Counted from the stretch's first letter, positions 11,165 through 23,559 are shown. The stretch: 64,000 bases of DNA from Acarospora socialis (GCA_025617375.2 JAMYGW020000001.1:1922001-1986000), one strand, 5' to 3'. Program-made: numbers and translations. The notes: generated by a model from the sequence alone, not told the origin.

Positions 11165-13096
11165 TGCCTTAGTACTACTAGTAATATGAATACAGAAGGT
11201 GTCCAAGGTCTCCAGACAAATGCTCAGACAAAGACCGAATAACTATATAAACTCGATATCATTCTTATATATCATTACAGTCCCCTCTTCTGTAGATTTG
11301 TCAGACAGTTTGTCGGTGAAGCTTACGCTGACCAAGCGTTATCAGGGCTTCTGTCCGCTCCGTCAAGTGCCGAATAATCCCGCCAATGATAAAAACTGGA
11401 ATTGAGATAATAACACTGCGAGAAAGGGTTGGATCCTCGTATTATAAATCAAAAGCAAAAGAAGCAAGACATACAACAACGAGGATTCCCTGGTCATCGC
11501 TGACCCAAGTACTGATCCGCTGATCTGTGGCTTATGTACGGCAGAGCGAACGGGATACCCAGTGTTCCACAGTCTATGGTCGTATGTAGCTGTTTGACCC
11601 GTATAATGGAATTTGTTGCTGTTGGAATGTGGTTGGATTGTTTATGACGGTCTTGTTGGAAGGTCTCTCTGAGCTGTTGCATTTGATGCTGCAGCGTTCT
11701 AGGGCGGAAAGATGAAGGTTTAAGACTGTCGAAAATACACCTCGGACATGAACATGGTTTGGATCGGCACGAGCTCACGATGTAGCGTGGAGGGAGGCGC
11801 TGCGATTCAATGTCTGTTCGATAACATACTCGAGGGGATTTAGAATTCTAATTCAGGGTTTTGACCCGGATCTTATAAGGCAGGCAGGGACATTGGCCAC
11901 TTGACGTCTTAATCAAGGACACTGCCCTCAATACACGACAGTCGACACAGGCAGAATTTGAAAGATTAGAAGCTGACTTGGCACCACCGGACAACTTTCC
12001 CATCTCGCTCGCTCCACCACCTGTTCTTGGCACGAGTCATCCGTACCATCCACTCGGTGCCTCAGCTTCGCCTCCATCGTCAAACGAGTATGCGAGTAAC
12101 CGCTTCCTAGCTCTGGCTCTGGGCACCTATACACCCTCAGGACTCGCCTGGTCAACCAACACTCTTCCGGATTGTTCGATCCAAGAGAAGACGCAGGGAG
12201 TGTGGAGGTACCAATCCTCATGAGATCTAGATATGCCGAGGATAATAACTTACTGCTCATCTACAGCGTACTACGCTTCAGTTCTTGCTTAGTGAAAGCC
12301 AGAGTTTCAAGCCAGCCAATCTGCTGTGGTCTGTGCTATTTTAACTCAAATGTTCAACCCGTTCTGTCACCTGGCTGTACGCTTCACCAACCACAGCTAA
12401 ACCATGATGGCTTCAGGTCTTCCCGTAACCCCATCCCTGACTTCATCTCAATATTCGATTTTCTCCTCGTGCTCAAGCGTACATCCACTCGATTCGCGCC
12501 GTAAAGAGACGGTCACGTGCTCTGTTGAGGTACACTTATCATCGAAGAGAAGCATACCGTAGCTGCACACGTGACCACCTCCTGTCAATCCCACCACGTA
12601 CAAGCATGGTTCTGAGTTCTATGTCATTACCACTGTTGGACATCACTTCTGGTATTGTAGATACGAGGAGACTCTCAAAACTACATCTGTAGAAGTCCGA
12701 GGACACCCTTTTTGATGTTGATACGGTTCTGAAGCTCTTCATATAGACTGAGCTTCAACTTCACAAGATTATCCTATTCCTTTGCCTGACCCAACGGAGT
12801 GCTCCACAAACCAGCGAATGCCGCAATCATTACGATCTAGAACTCGAGCAAACTCCCTGATCTAATGGGAGATGACTACCTCACTTTCACTTTCACATTC
12901 ACAGCAACGAAGACCACTGTTTTCTAAGATGTTTGTATAATTCTAAAAACTAACCCAAACCAAGTAATAATACTGTTCAAAAGAATGACCAATGGTTATA
13001 AAAACCAAAACAAAACCCAGAACAACAAAAAAACAAAAAACAAAAAGGCCCAAAACCGACGGCCACCACAATGCCCGAAAGCCCTCCTCCACCACC
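11165..13096. other. 1.9-kb intergenic region
   Basis: I find no gene. Small frames on both strands (up to about 110 codons) have no recognisable motif and no matching splice partners. An A-rich stretch (about 12940-13060, with runs of AAAAC/CAAAA) lies just past the RhoGAP stop and probably holds that gene's 3' end and polyadenylation signals. Confidence 0.5.
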
Positions 13097-15797
13097 CTAC
13101 GCGGGCACCACCCCGCCACCGACCCCCATCCGGAAGCCCAGCCTCCGCTCGGCCCACTCGGCCCTCTCCCGCCACATCGCCGCCTCGCGGCGCGCCTCCG
13201 CCAGCTGCTCGCCCAAGGAGGGGGCGCTGGGGAGGGAGGGCCGCGAGGCGGCCGCGACGGGCTTCGGGATCATGGATCCCTTGGGGGCGGTGGGGCGGGG
13301 GGCCGAGGGGGCCGGGACCGGCGCGCCGGACGCGGCGGCGGCGAGGCGCTGGGCGGCCTCCTTGACGCTGCCCTGGCGGGCGAGGCCCGCCATCAGCGCC
13401 TCGCGGCGCGGCCGCGTCTCCGGCTCCGAGGCCGAGGACGATGAGCCCGAGGGCTCGCAGCTCGTGCGGCTGATGTGCCGCACGAGCTGCTTGACGCTCC
13501 CGGCCCGGAGCGCGCGGGGCGACGAGGGCGCCCGGGTGGTGGTGGTGGTGGGAGGGGGGCCGCCGCCCGGGAGGAAGATTGCGAAGCCGTGCGCGGCGGC
13601 GATGGCGGGCGCGGAGGATTTCCGCGTGTGGGTGGCGGAGGGCTGGTGGCGGCGAGGAGGGGGAGCGGCGGCGGAGGAGGAGGAGGTCTCGACTGCGACG
13701 GTGGTCGCAGGAGGGGCGCCGGGTGCGGAGGAGGCGGTGGAGGGGTGCCGGCTGGCGGCGATCTTCTCGGCCTCGTCGATGAGGCGGGCCACGTCGACGT
13801 CGGTGGCCGACGCCAGGGAGAGTTGGTCGGCGATGGCCAAATTCGCCGACGACGGAGCTCGTGGCACGGCGGCGAGCCGGCGTCGCTTGACGGGGCTCGT
13901 GGACTGCCCTCTCATGGCGCCGAAGCTGCGTAGTTGAGAGACGACGTCTTTCCAGTTGATGAGGAGCATTTCGAAGACGTTGGCTACGATCTTGTACCGC
14001 GCGCCCGACATGTCGAGGAAGGTAGACATTCCGGGAAACTTCGGCATACTAGTTTTACGTTTGTTTTCCTTGCGGCGTTTTGGTGGGCTGTCTGGTAGGC
14101 TGAGGACGCCGTCGCGGTCGCCTTTCGGTTCCAGCTCGATATCGTCCGTCAAGTCACCGATGACGAGGGGTGCAAAGACTAGGCCGAGTCCCTTGTAGCT
14201 CATCAACTCAGCGGTAGAGGCAGAGTCGGAGTCGAAGTTCGGGTCCTTGTTGGTAAGTGCGGTTTGAGTTTGGTGTCCGATAACGGCGACGAGGCCGAGG
14301 ACAGCGCAGATGAGTGAAACGCGATACTGCGAGGTGATACTAGAAATAGCGAGAGCGATGAGTCGTGCGCGAGCTTCACGTCGATCAGTCTCGGTCGCGT
14401 CTGATTTGGTGTAAAACTCCTTATGAATACTCTCCAACGCGTTGAATAGAGAGAGCGAGCCAAGAATCCCACCGGGCAAGGCATTGAGGAACTTCTTAAA
14501 GACCGCGGCAACGTCATGGATGTTATGAGAGATGTGAGATGGGATTAAGGCTGCGGTGACGGTTTGACGAATTGCAGCTGGTTCTTTGTCGGCAGCGTCG
14601 ATTTGCTGAGCATAGTGATCGTATAGTTTGTTTACCGTGCTTAGTTGACCGCTGATACGAAAGATGCCTGGCATATTGCGACCTGCTTATGGGTGAGTAA
14701 ACGGCATATGCAGAGTGGGTGGAGAGATAACTTACCATGCTGCAAGATGTATGCTGCGGTTGCACAAAGGCCCACTGGGACGGCCAGCTGGGCTGCGGCG
14801 AAATCAGTTGGTAACATGAGAAGGCTCACACCACCAAGACGAGCGAGTTCCTCCAAGCTCTTATCCTTCAAGAGGTCGAAACGACCCATCTTACGCAAGT
14901 CGGCGATGCTCACACTCTTGCACACCGGCTTCGGAGCCTTGGCCTTGGTCTTGACGCTGTACGAGGATGAACTCTTGCGTAGGATCTTGCGAAGCAGCCA
15001 GTGGGGCTTTGTGGCTACTACGATGCTGCTCTGGGCGCTGCTCTTGGCACTGCTTTTGGCGCTCTGGGCACTCGAGACTGTCGACACATATCAAGATCAG
15101 TACCAACTACTCTAGGCTTGATGAAGGGTTACTAACCTCGACTTTCGATCTTGGGTTGCGCTACGAACAGGGGCAGTTTATACTTCGCCGCAAGGGTGTT
15201 GTATTCTTTAACGAACTCGGAGGTCTCGCGATGATCGGAGCCAGAAGACGTGTCAGTAAAGAGTCGGTCGCTCACAGTGCTCCAGGTCGTGCTAGTTCCG
15301 CGAGACTGATCAGTCGAATCGATGGGCCCGTCATATCCGGTAGGCAACCAAGAGTAGGACCCGCTCGACCCTCGCTGATGGATGAAAGACGCGTTAAGGA
15401 CAGGAGATGTTCTGCCTCGCTGATGGATGAGAGACGCGTTGGGGACAGGAGATGGTCTGCCTCGCTGATGAATGAGAGACGCGTTGGGGACAGGAGATGT
15501 TCTGCCTTGCTGATGGATGAGGGACGCGGTAAGGACAGGAGATATTTTGGCGACAGGAACTACAACGCCTTGACTCGAGGTCCTTGGGCCAGCTTCGGAA
15601 GCGTTCTCCATCTTGTCGAGATTGAGGAGCGTTTGAGCAAGGTGGATGTCAATCTCGTCAGGTACCTTTGGTTTAGAAGATGGGAGACGCGTGCGGTTGG
15701 GAATGATAAATGTGTCGAGTGATGATCTGCCGTGTACTTTGCGATTGTAGAGACTGTCTTCGTAGTTGTGGGCTTGTAGAAGTGACTCTGTGCTCAT
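13097..15797 (-). CDS. RhoGAP-domain protein
   Basis: Predicted GTPase-activating protein for Rho-family GTPases (polarity, actin and cell-wall control). Exons 15137-15797, 14736-15077 and 13097-14682 give 862 aa. The N-terminal third is disordered and carries four 15-residue tandem repeats of the type SPVPNASLIHQRGRT. The RhoGAP domain begins near LGGVSLLMLPTDFAAAQLAV, with the arginine finger in GIFRISGQLSTVNKLYDHY, then VFKKFLNALPGGILG and the later helices ending around GLGLVFAPLVIGDL. A Ser/Ala/Pro-rich region follows, and the C-terminus ends in a charged helix (QLAEARREAAMWRERAEWAE). The last exon is strikingly GC-rich and throws long antisense frames. Donors GTTAGT and GTAAGT are good. 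The target GTPase is unknown. Confidence 0.88.
15371..15550. repeat. Coding minisatellite, four 45-bp units in the RhoGAP gene
   Basis: Units are 15371-15415, 15416-15460, 15461-15505 and 15506-15550. They are exactly 45 bp and in register with the codons, so the protein gains or loses whole 15-residue blocks. The units are mostly alike, with a handful of differences each; the fourth is the most diverged. They encode a Ser/Pro/His/Arg-containing, probably disordered segment. Confidence 0.95.
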
Positions 15798-16487
15798 ACT
15801 TGGGTAATCAATGTGTGTGAAGTGAAATGTGGTGAAAAAGACGATGCGTGAGAAGACGTGGGAGTATGAAGAAGAGAAGAAAAGAAAATGTGGGAGATGG
15901 CTGGGACGGTGTTTATATAGGGGAAAACAAAGCTAGTGATCTGGGTGGTCTGGAGAGATCACTCCTTCCTGTTTTCCAACGTCAACGCAGAACATTGTCG
16001 GTATGGTCCGCTCTTTCCGACCAGGTACTTTCAACGTCGAACACAGAAAACCGATGGCATGGGTCACCCTTTCCTATCTCAACGTCAGCACAGAAAGCTG
16101 CCTGGATAGCAGGACGCAAACACCAAAAGACACTAGTGAATGGAAAACTGGTTTTGCATCAGTATGCCTTTGAACGGCACTGCCTTGAGCACCCGGATAA
16201 TTACAGGACATGATCCAAATTGAGAAAGTGTAGACCCTTCGACAGCGTTTGCTGACAACCTCTGGAACTTGTAAAGGTACTCGAAAGACGCCTAGTGATC
16301 TCAGGCGCTAACCTGGCCTGACCGATCAAATGCCCGATTCCCTGTGAAGACATAAATGAAATCCTGAAGAGACCCTTTCCCATTGCTCGTTCATGGTCGT
16401 CAAGACGCACTTCTATCCTAGGAAATGGACCATGTAAATGCCGCTCACTATGAGAATGCATAGCATGTGCGATAGCAACGGTAAATC
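15798..16487. other. RhoGAP upstream / SNF4 downstream spacer
   Basis: Between the RhoGAP start and the SNF4 stop (both minus strand). No gene seen; open frames here are short and featureless. It should contain the RhoGAP promoter. Confidence 0.5.
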
Positions 16488-18347
16488 TCATGAAGCGGCT
16501 TCTCCTTCCCCTTCGAGAAGGATGTACTCAAGGATATCGCTCAAGGTAAGGACGCCCTTGAGACGACTATCTTCGTCGATTATCACAAAGCGATGTACAC
16601 GAGATTTGCGGATGGTATCGAAAATAGTATCTAGACGGTCGTGAATGGAGCAAGTATATATGCCAGGAAAGTCCTGCGTCCTAGTCAGTATCCCCCCTGT
16701 ACCGGCTACACCGGCGGCGTACCTCGGAGCGTTTCTGCAGAGCTTCGCCAACTTTGAGGTTGAGATCTTCATAAACACCTCCTTTGATCAGGGTGATGAC
16801 ATCTACAGCTTCGAAGACGTTGATGACGACGCCTGGCCATTCTCAGTTCAACAATTCCAAGGTGGTAGAGTAAGACGTACCTTCGCTATTCAGGATTGGC
16901 ACGCTCGAGATGTTGTGTCTGACAAGCTTATGGATAACCTCGATAACTGGAGTAGCCATCCTCACCGTCTCGAGGTGCTCGTAAGTGCCGAGGTTGAGAT
17001 CCTTCAGCGGTTTCCGCAACATACGGGTTTCGGTGACGTTAACCGCAACGAACTTTAGGATCCGATACTGCGTAATGACGCTGACAATCATTGCCCGCTG
17101 AGTCTCATCGTCGACATCGACCAGAGGAATCCGACGGGCCCGGGACTCGAGCATCCGCCGACAAGCTTCATAAAGCGGTTTCAGAGGGTTGATGGACACA
17201 GTCTCGATAGGTGTCACTCCGAGAGCTTTCTCGATGTCTATACGTTTGATCAGTGCTATGCTTAAGGCAGCAGGATAAAGGTCCAGTACCTCGAAGACTG
17301 TTTAGACGGAACATCTCGACTTGGTTCAATGCATCGGGGTTCGCCCAGTAATACTGGATGACGTTGATGTAGTCGGAAGTGGTAAGCAATCCAGCGAACG
17401 TGGATGTCTTCGAATCCCACAGCGGGGCGGAGACAATGCCTGCGCCCAGATCAGCAAGTCCGTCATCCCAGAGAGACGGGAGTCGGACCGTCCGCGTGGT
17501 TAGTCGCACACTGACCATTTTGGAGCAAGATGTTGAGGCTCTTCTTCACGAGAAGAGTTGTATCGAACACGATGAGCCTGAAGCTGAGAGGGAGAACGTC
17601 GTAACTGGTGCGGACTTTGAGGAAATCTTGGATCTTTTTCTGTGCACAAGCAAGGTTACACGGGGTATCAGCCGCACTGTTCCTGCGCAACGTTGCTCTC
17701 TGCCTGCAGCCGCGGCACGGTCTTCTCGCTCTTGCGCAAGGACTGAAGGAACGGTAGATGGTTGAGCAAGCAGATCGAAAGGTATGGTCAAAGGATACTC
17801 TAGGTTACGAGCGAGATACAATCTGAGGCATGTTGATGATGAAGCTGCAGATGAAGGCAAAGACGATGATGAGAATGAGAATGACAATGGCAACAACTGT
17901 ACTCACCAGGCCATATTTCTGGTCGCGATCGACTGCTGAGAGCGGTAAAGAGTGTTGGTGTTGGGCAGCAGAAGCAGCAGCAGGAGTCATTGGTCGAGAT
18001 TGAGCGCGTGGACGGAGGTACGATGACGGCTGCACGAAGCCCTCGTGACCGACAGCTGACGGTGGCGGCCGGTTCGGGCTATCCCTAGTCGTATTAGTCT
18101 TGGTGGCAGCCATCATCATTTCTCCGTCCAGGCCAGCGGCACCGGTACCGGCACCTGCACCGGCAGCAGAAGCATTACTCATATGATGGTTGGGATTATA
18201 ATTATTATCATCATGAGTAAGAGGTCCTTCATCATTGGCAGGCTTAGTACGAGTAGATGTAGTCTCTTTCCTCTCCACCTCAGTCTCAGTCTCAGCCTTG
18301 TGGGCGGGGTCACTGCTGTCAGAAGTGTTCTGCCGTGTTTCACCCAT
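16488..18347 (-). CDS. SNF4: SNF4, gamma subunit of SNF1/AMP-activated kinase
   Basis: Regulatory nucleotide-sensing subunit of the SNF1/AMPK complex (glucose derepression, energy stress). Six exons: 17907-18347, 17516-17639, 17290-17439, 16881-17237, 16723-16832 and 16488-16673, giving 455 aa. A disordered 140-residue N-terminus precedes four CBS motifs: [20 protein letters not shown] with [17 protein letters not shown], the [11 protein letters not shown] repeat, [13 protein letters not shown], and [19 protein letters not shown]. Every junction restores family sequence, for example [17 protein letters not shown] across intron 1. That first intron (17640-17906, 267 nt) is long for this genome and open at its 5' end (see findings). 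An ATG at 18398 would add 17 residues; I chose 18347 (MGETRQNTS) without strong evidence. Confidence 0.92.
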
Positions 18348-19894
18348 GCTGAGGAATACTCGCGCTCGTATGACCGCTCGTACTGGTAATTTGCACACTC
18401 AGAGCTCAGAGCAACTCTGGATGAGTACGGTACCGGCCGGAGAGGAGCCGCATGGAGATTCAAGGGCTCTTGGCGTGACTGTCGTCCCAGTTGCTGTACG
18501 TTCAAGGTTGCTGTCGTGGAACGTTTGTCGAACTTGGGGGACCCTGGATGATACAAAAGGAGAGACGTGGGGCAAAATGTTGAGGTTCGAGATAATAGCC
18601 AAGATTAATGATCAATGAATTTGCACGTGAAAGTCCTCCGTTTCTCAATTCGGGCCAGGAAGTTTTCAGTGGGGGTTTTCAGAATCAGCGGTACTCCTCA
18701 GTGGCCTGATTACACGATCGCTTCGGCATCCAATGAGCTATCGTTTACTGTGGATGATTCTCAAATTGACATAAGGTAACTACCTAATTGGAGTGTCTGA
18801 GGTACCTTATGGCTGACTGCCTTTGTTCTATCTGGGGAAATGATCCTTTGCCAAGCCCCAAGGTTAGATGATGCTGGACCCTACCTTACTTATTGTAGAG
18901 TCCGCTATATTTATCCTGGTGTGGCCCTCACTGTACGGACTCTACGGAGTACCTGTATTAGACATCCAATCAAGCTTCTCGTACCTCCCTTCGAGACAGC
19001 TTGCCAAGGTGCGAGTGCGGCAGCTAGGGAAGACCCTTGATCTCTCGAGGTCATTGCGCAGCTACCCCGGACTTTATTTACCTCAATGAAGTTGTTGGAG
19101 AGCTATCATCCGGTAGAAATCCAGTATGTAGAGTCGTTACAAGCTCAATAGCTGTTGCGACATGGAGTAGGATTGGCTAAATAGCCTGGACAAGCAGTTG
19201 CGAGGCTTGATGAGAGGGTCGGTTCTCGCGATGCTCGCTGTGAAGGCCATGAAAGTCGGGTTCGTGTCACCGGACTGCATGATTAGGTACCCGAGTCACT
19301 GGGCGTTATTGTCAGCGAAGAGGAATTGTAATTGAGTTGTTGCCGTGAAGCGTGACTGCGAAAATTCTATTGGCCGAGGCGTCGCTGATGTTTTGCATCA
19401 CTTTTGTGATCTTGAGTCCTTCATAGGCACCGTCTTGAATGCTAAAATCTCCCTATGTAGCGTTTAAAGTCATCAGGAAGACAGTTCCCGCGATGGAGCA
19501 TATGTTAGTGGGAAAGTACTGCGTTCGGGTTCAACCCTAACGGCAGAATCGCGCTACCTTGTCTCCAAAAAGTTCTCCCTTCTTCATGTGAACATACAAT
19601 TTTCATCTCACCACCAACACCAACAACGTCAAGCTCGTAGCATAGCCCAAACCGTCTTACAACGTGAGTCAGCCTGATCCTTCCGTGCCCTTCTGTCTCA
19701 TCTCCCTCTGCTTACTCGGAACCTTCCACTGACAGTCACACTTGCAGACCGCACGAACACCGACTCACAATCTTCCTAGCTCTTCCGCTTCATAACACCT
19801 CGTAAGGGCACCACTCACCACAAGTTGCACACCTGCTAAAGGACTCCAGACACCAACCAGGCGGTCCTTGTCCCATCCATCCGCAGCATTCACC
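18348..19894. other. 1.5-kb intergenic region
   Basis: It lies between the divergent SNF4 and small-orphan genes. Several CTACCTTA/GGTACCTTA-like strings occur near 18775-18900, but no gene is visible. The last 230 bp probably form the spliced leader of the small orphan: a GTGAGT donor at about 19660 and a TTGCAG acceptor ending at about 19747 flank a plausible 5'-UTR intron. Confidence 0.45.
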
Positions 19895-20254
19895 ATGTGT
19901 ATCCACTACTTCATCAACTACCACTGCAGCCACGTCATCCCCCTCGACCCGGCGCCCACCCTGTGCACGAGGGCCACCTCGGGCATCGCCGAGGTTCGTA
20001 CCCCTCCCTGCCAGCCAATCGTGCAGCAAGCGATCCCCAGCGCGGATCTCTGCCCGGGGTGCGTCGCGGCATTTGCGGGTCTCCTTGAACGTGTGGGAGA
20101 TCGTCAGAGGAGGAGACGCCACGGGGAGACGGTGATTGAGCAAGATATGGTCCTCGATGAGAGGGGGAGGGCGCTGTTTGCACGCTGGATGGAGCGGACA
20201 AGGTGGTTACGGATGATGGCTTGGCTTGGGGATGCGCTTGCGTCTGTTGCTTGA
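19895..20254 (+). CDS. Small Cys-containing conserved-looking protein, function unknown
   Basis: Single-exon frame of 119 aa starting MCIHYFINYHCSHVIPLDP. The opening (MC-x-aromatic-rich-x-C-x-H) resembles a type of small fungal hypothetical protein with paired Cys/His near the start, further cysteines at TLCTRA, PPCQP and LCPGC, and a charged helical C-terminal half (ERVGDRQRRRRHGE, ERGRALFARWMER). The Cys/His spacing could bind a metal, but I recognise no named domain. No signal peptide or membrane segment is visible. An in-frame upstream ATG at 19868 would add nine residues; 19895 has the better CACC context. Strand and reality rest on codon openness, start context and the plausible spliced leader, so confidence is moderate. 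Confidence 0.55.
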   Translation: MCIHYFINYHCSHVIPLDPAPTLCTRATSGIAEVRTPPCQPIVQQAIPSADLCPGCVAAFAGLLERVGDRQRRRRHGETVIEQDMVLDERGRALFARWMERTRWLRMMAWLGDALASVA

Positions 20255-21358
20255 AACACTGGGATAGGAGATGGCAGAGGTCGTGGAACTGTCTGGGAAT
20301 ATGAAATGGAGCAGTGTCTTGAGGTGAAGTTGGTAGAAGGTGCTTGTGGGACAGTACGTAGGAAAGCTGTCACAGAAACAACTTTCGAATAGATACTGCA
20401 TAGGGGTGACCTTTGATCCATACTCAGACGCCTGAAATGGTAGACATGGTTAGTGGCAGATATTTCCTGTTGCTGAGCTCTCAATGAAATAATTCGAATT
20501 ATTGTAAGAGATATGGAGAAGCGAGCAAAGATTGTCGGCTGTAGCAGACACCATCAAGCATGCAAATTTAGGCGAGTATCACTTGAATGACCTCAGTAAA
20601 TTCAGGCTGCACGAGTACACAAAAGGAGCGCAACCAGTAACTGCAGTGAGTAGAAGTAATCACCTCACTTCTGGCGCCTGAGCTGAATCGCATGAGGTAA
20701 CTAGGTAGCTTAATTATTGATATTATCTGCAATGACGTCTATCGTAAAACAAGACTAGCCCTAGTACTGACGGCTGAATTGTTGAAATGCAACGAGGCCG
20801 ATCCTGCTGCTGAGGCTTCAGCCGAAGATGCTATATCCAGAACACAACACGGCAGAAGTCTGTGGATGTAGAAGTTGAGTGCGTTTTGATTGTATTGCGA
20901 TGGGTCTGTAAGTCTAGCGACAACTGCGCCCGGATCATCTGTTCTATTATGTAGATTTCAGTATGTGGAGATGCTCGTTCATACAGTTTCTGCTTGATAG
21001 TAGATGAGGAAGCCGGAGTGGATTTCGGCGTTTGTGGTACAGTTTGTGCCGTATACCTCAGCAACAGCCTTTGTGTTAGAAGTGGGTCCATCGATCGTTG
21101 GTTCGCTCACGACCCCTAGAATGTGTACAGGACGGCAAAGCTTGCATATCCATACAGTCTTCGCGAACGCGTTCCTTTAAGTTGCTCCTTCCGGGGTAAG
21201 TGTCACCGGTTGGCTTGTAGATCGCAGCCCATCCACTGCACCTAGCCGGCGGTGATGTTAGTGTGGTGACGAGCCAATATCACGGAACCGTTTTACAGTA
21301 ATGCTTGTCGAGATTAACGATAGACCACAAGCTTCTGAGAGCACGTCGAATCCAACCG
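20255..21358. other. 1.1-kb intergenic region
   Basis: Convergent 3' flanks of the small orphan and the PH-domain gene. Only short featureless frames are present (for example 86 codons at 20831-21091 on the minus strand). Confidence 0.5.
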
Positions 21359-22740
21359 TCAAGGAGCCGGACCACTGGCACCCCTCTTACGGCTAATATC
21401 CCTCCTCCGCGCTAGTTGACTTTTGAGTGACCCAAGCCACTTGTCTAGAGCCTCTTCGCCGGGGGCACAAAAGCGGTACGTCTTCTCCTCCGTGATGATT
21501 TGCATACAGTAGCGTTTACTTCGTGAAATCGGGTCGATCTCAACCGCGCTGATGATGCTAGATAACGGTATTAGTAGGCGAGCTGCGTATTCCTATGCGG
21601 AATGTTAGCAAGAGTGTTTCGGAAACTCGTGATAGATAGTCACTACTTCTTCATCCTTATAGAATGTCAGGTTCTTTGGTCGCAATACAACCCACAGCCT
21701 TTTCCATTGCCGTACGCCGCCCTTGGATCTCAAGCAAAGCAGGAAGCCGTGCCAGACAACACGCTCATCCCCCTGAGCAATAGATGACGCTTCCGGCTGA
21801 GTCGTGTTGTGTGGAGCACTCGGTGAAACAAGGGAATGGCCCGTAGTGCCTGCTGGATTCGTATCAAGTGTACCCTGACCGACTGGACGGGGTATTGAAA
21901 GCGACGAGGCGCCACTTATACCAGCATGTGTTCCTAGAGTGTCCGAAAACTCAGAGTAAGATGCTAGATCGGTTGTCGAGAATTCGGGGTTCTGCATCGA
22001 GTGATGCTTTATCTCCGGTATTCGTATACCATCTCGTGTTGTTGAGCTATAAGATGGGACATCAAATGGTTCTGGTGAACTAGAAGCCAGCCTGGCTTCT
22101 TCTCCCCGTCGCCTCTGTTCAGCATTGAGCGTTGACCCATTGCGTCCCTGGTCTTGAGGGGTATGACCGGCGAAGCTACCAACCACCATGCACTCCTCCT
22201 CTTCAATGCGTGCTTCGCGGCGGATAAGCTCGACCCAATCCTGCGCGCTCTTGGCCGTCTCGGCCTCGAGATGATAGTTTCTGGACGGTGAATAGAGGCC
22301 GAAGATATGCTTGCCCTTGTACTTGGGATCCTTCGAGTGGGCAACAGCCGTGAGATCCGAGAGTGTAATAAGATGTCTGAGCTGACTTTCGTCTTTCCCC
22401 TTGTAGATAGAAACGAGGTTGGGTCGAAGAACGAGATGCACCGGCCTCCAAGTCTGATTATAGAACGTTAGTCCTGCCAACTGGTCCTTCCTTGCGATGC
22501 TGCACTTACCTTGGTCTTGCGTGTCCTCAGTCTCAGGTCTCCGCTCTTCAGCACCTTGTCAAACTCGAAACTCCCATTTTGATTTACAGGTGAAAACGTG
22601 TCGAGGTTTAGATGACCATTTCGCACACCGGTCTTTAGCTGAGATGGTTGTGGAGGTGGTTGGACTGCCGGACGCTGTGGAATTTGGCGGGGCTTTGACG
22701 GGTTGGTCACTAAGTTCGTTGGAGAGAGGACCGTAGCCAT
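21359..22740 (-). CDS. Double PH-domain protein, Opy1-like
   Basis: Predicted phosphoinositide-binding adaptor at the plasma membrane; architecture and length resemble yeast Opy1. Exons 22510-22740, 21647-22453 and 21359-21592 give 423 aa. The first PH domain runs from FDKVLKSGDLRLRTRKTKTWRPVHLVL through SIYKGKDESQLRHLITLSDL to SAQDWVELIRREA. The second runs from VVWHGFLLCLRSKGGVRQWKRLW through VLRPKNLTFYKDEEEYAARL to YCMQIITEEKTYRFCAPGEE and the closing Trp of ALDKWLGSLKSQL. The last intron interrupts the second PH domain (donor GTAGTG, acceptor GCATAG). Between the domains lies a Ser/Thr-rich linker of roughly 150 residues. Orthology to Opy1 is inference from architecture only. Confidence 0.88.
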
Positions 22741-23559
22741 AGTTTCGAGTAGGAATTCTTGATAGGAGACCTGCTATCCGGACGAAGAGCGATGGAAGTA
22801 AGACAAGTAATATGACCGCAGGCGACGGACTTTCGAATGAAGCTTTGCGTTATTGCCGCTGCGGCTAGGGAGAGATGCAGTGGTCTTCTTGGGTTTCTGT
22901 GTGTGGGATTCGAGAGTGGAAAGCCTGTTTATCTAGCAGATGAGCGTCATTTTTCTCTTCACACTCTGTTATTGAATCCTCCGATTTTGGGAGGCGTGAA
23001 CAATCGTCATGTATCGATCTCGCCGGATTGCATCACAGGGTCCGAGGCTGCTAGGATCCAAACACAGTCACGTGGGTTCGTGTGTGAAACAAAACTTTAA
23101 GAATCCCAGTTCCAATTCCAATCATCAATCTGAACAGCTGCTGTTTTAACCTGAGCTGATGATACAGACGTAAATTCTATCTAGATACGTTTTAATACGC
23201 TAATTATATATTATTCGTACTCGAAGACTTGGGCTTACGGATTAGAGGATATTTCGGCGGCTTATATCTGGTGTGGAGTGAGATGGAGCTACGCTTTCAG
23301 GCACTTGGTAGAATTAATGATACGCGACAGAAGACCCGTCTCCGGGTAAAACATATCAGTCTATAGAGAATCTTGAGTCTCATTGGTGCAAGTCTGAGGG
23401 ATCGGATATGGCGAAGTTCTCATAGACTGTCCGGGGTCAAGTCAATGAATGGGGTTCCAGTATCGCTGGGTTTTGGTGACCGGCGTGCCCCTCGTTGCCT
23501 TGCTTAGTAGGCTGTAGGCTGACCACGCCTACTGGTCCATCTCAGTGTTAGTGCCACCC
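22741..23559. promoter_or_regulatory. Divergent promoter region, PH protein / acetyltransferase
   Basis: This 819-bp gap lies between two divergent genes. An 87-codon frame at 22837-23100 shows no motif and I treat it as noise. A T/A-rich stretch (about 23155-23225) lies in the middle; specific elements cannot be named. Confidence 0.4.

Noticed and set aside
13071-13937. 288-codon plus-strand frame opposite the RhoGAP 3' exon
   Set aside because: GC-rich antisense shadow rich in Ala/Arg/Gly; the minus-strand frame joins the RhoGAP domain.
17700-17790. Charged segment resembling coding sequence ([18 protein letters not shown]) inside SNF4 intron 1 as an obligatory exon
   Set aside because: DRDQKYGL joined directly to KKIQDFLKV matches the expected family spacing, so the segment is not needed; it is kept only as a possible optional exon in another frame.
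19480-19560. GGGTTCAACCCT near 19530 as a tRNA T-arm
   Set aside because: No matching acceptor stem, D-arm or anticodon arm can be drawn around it.
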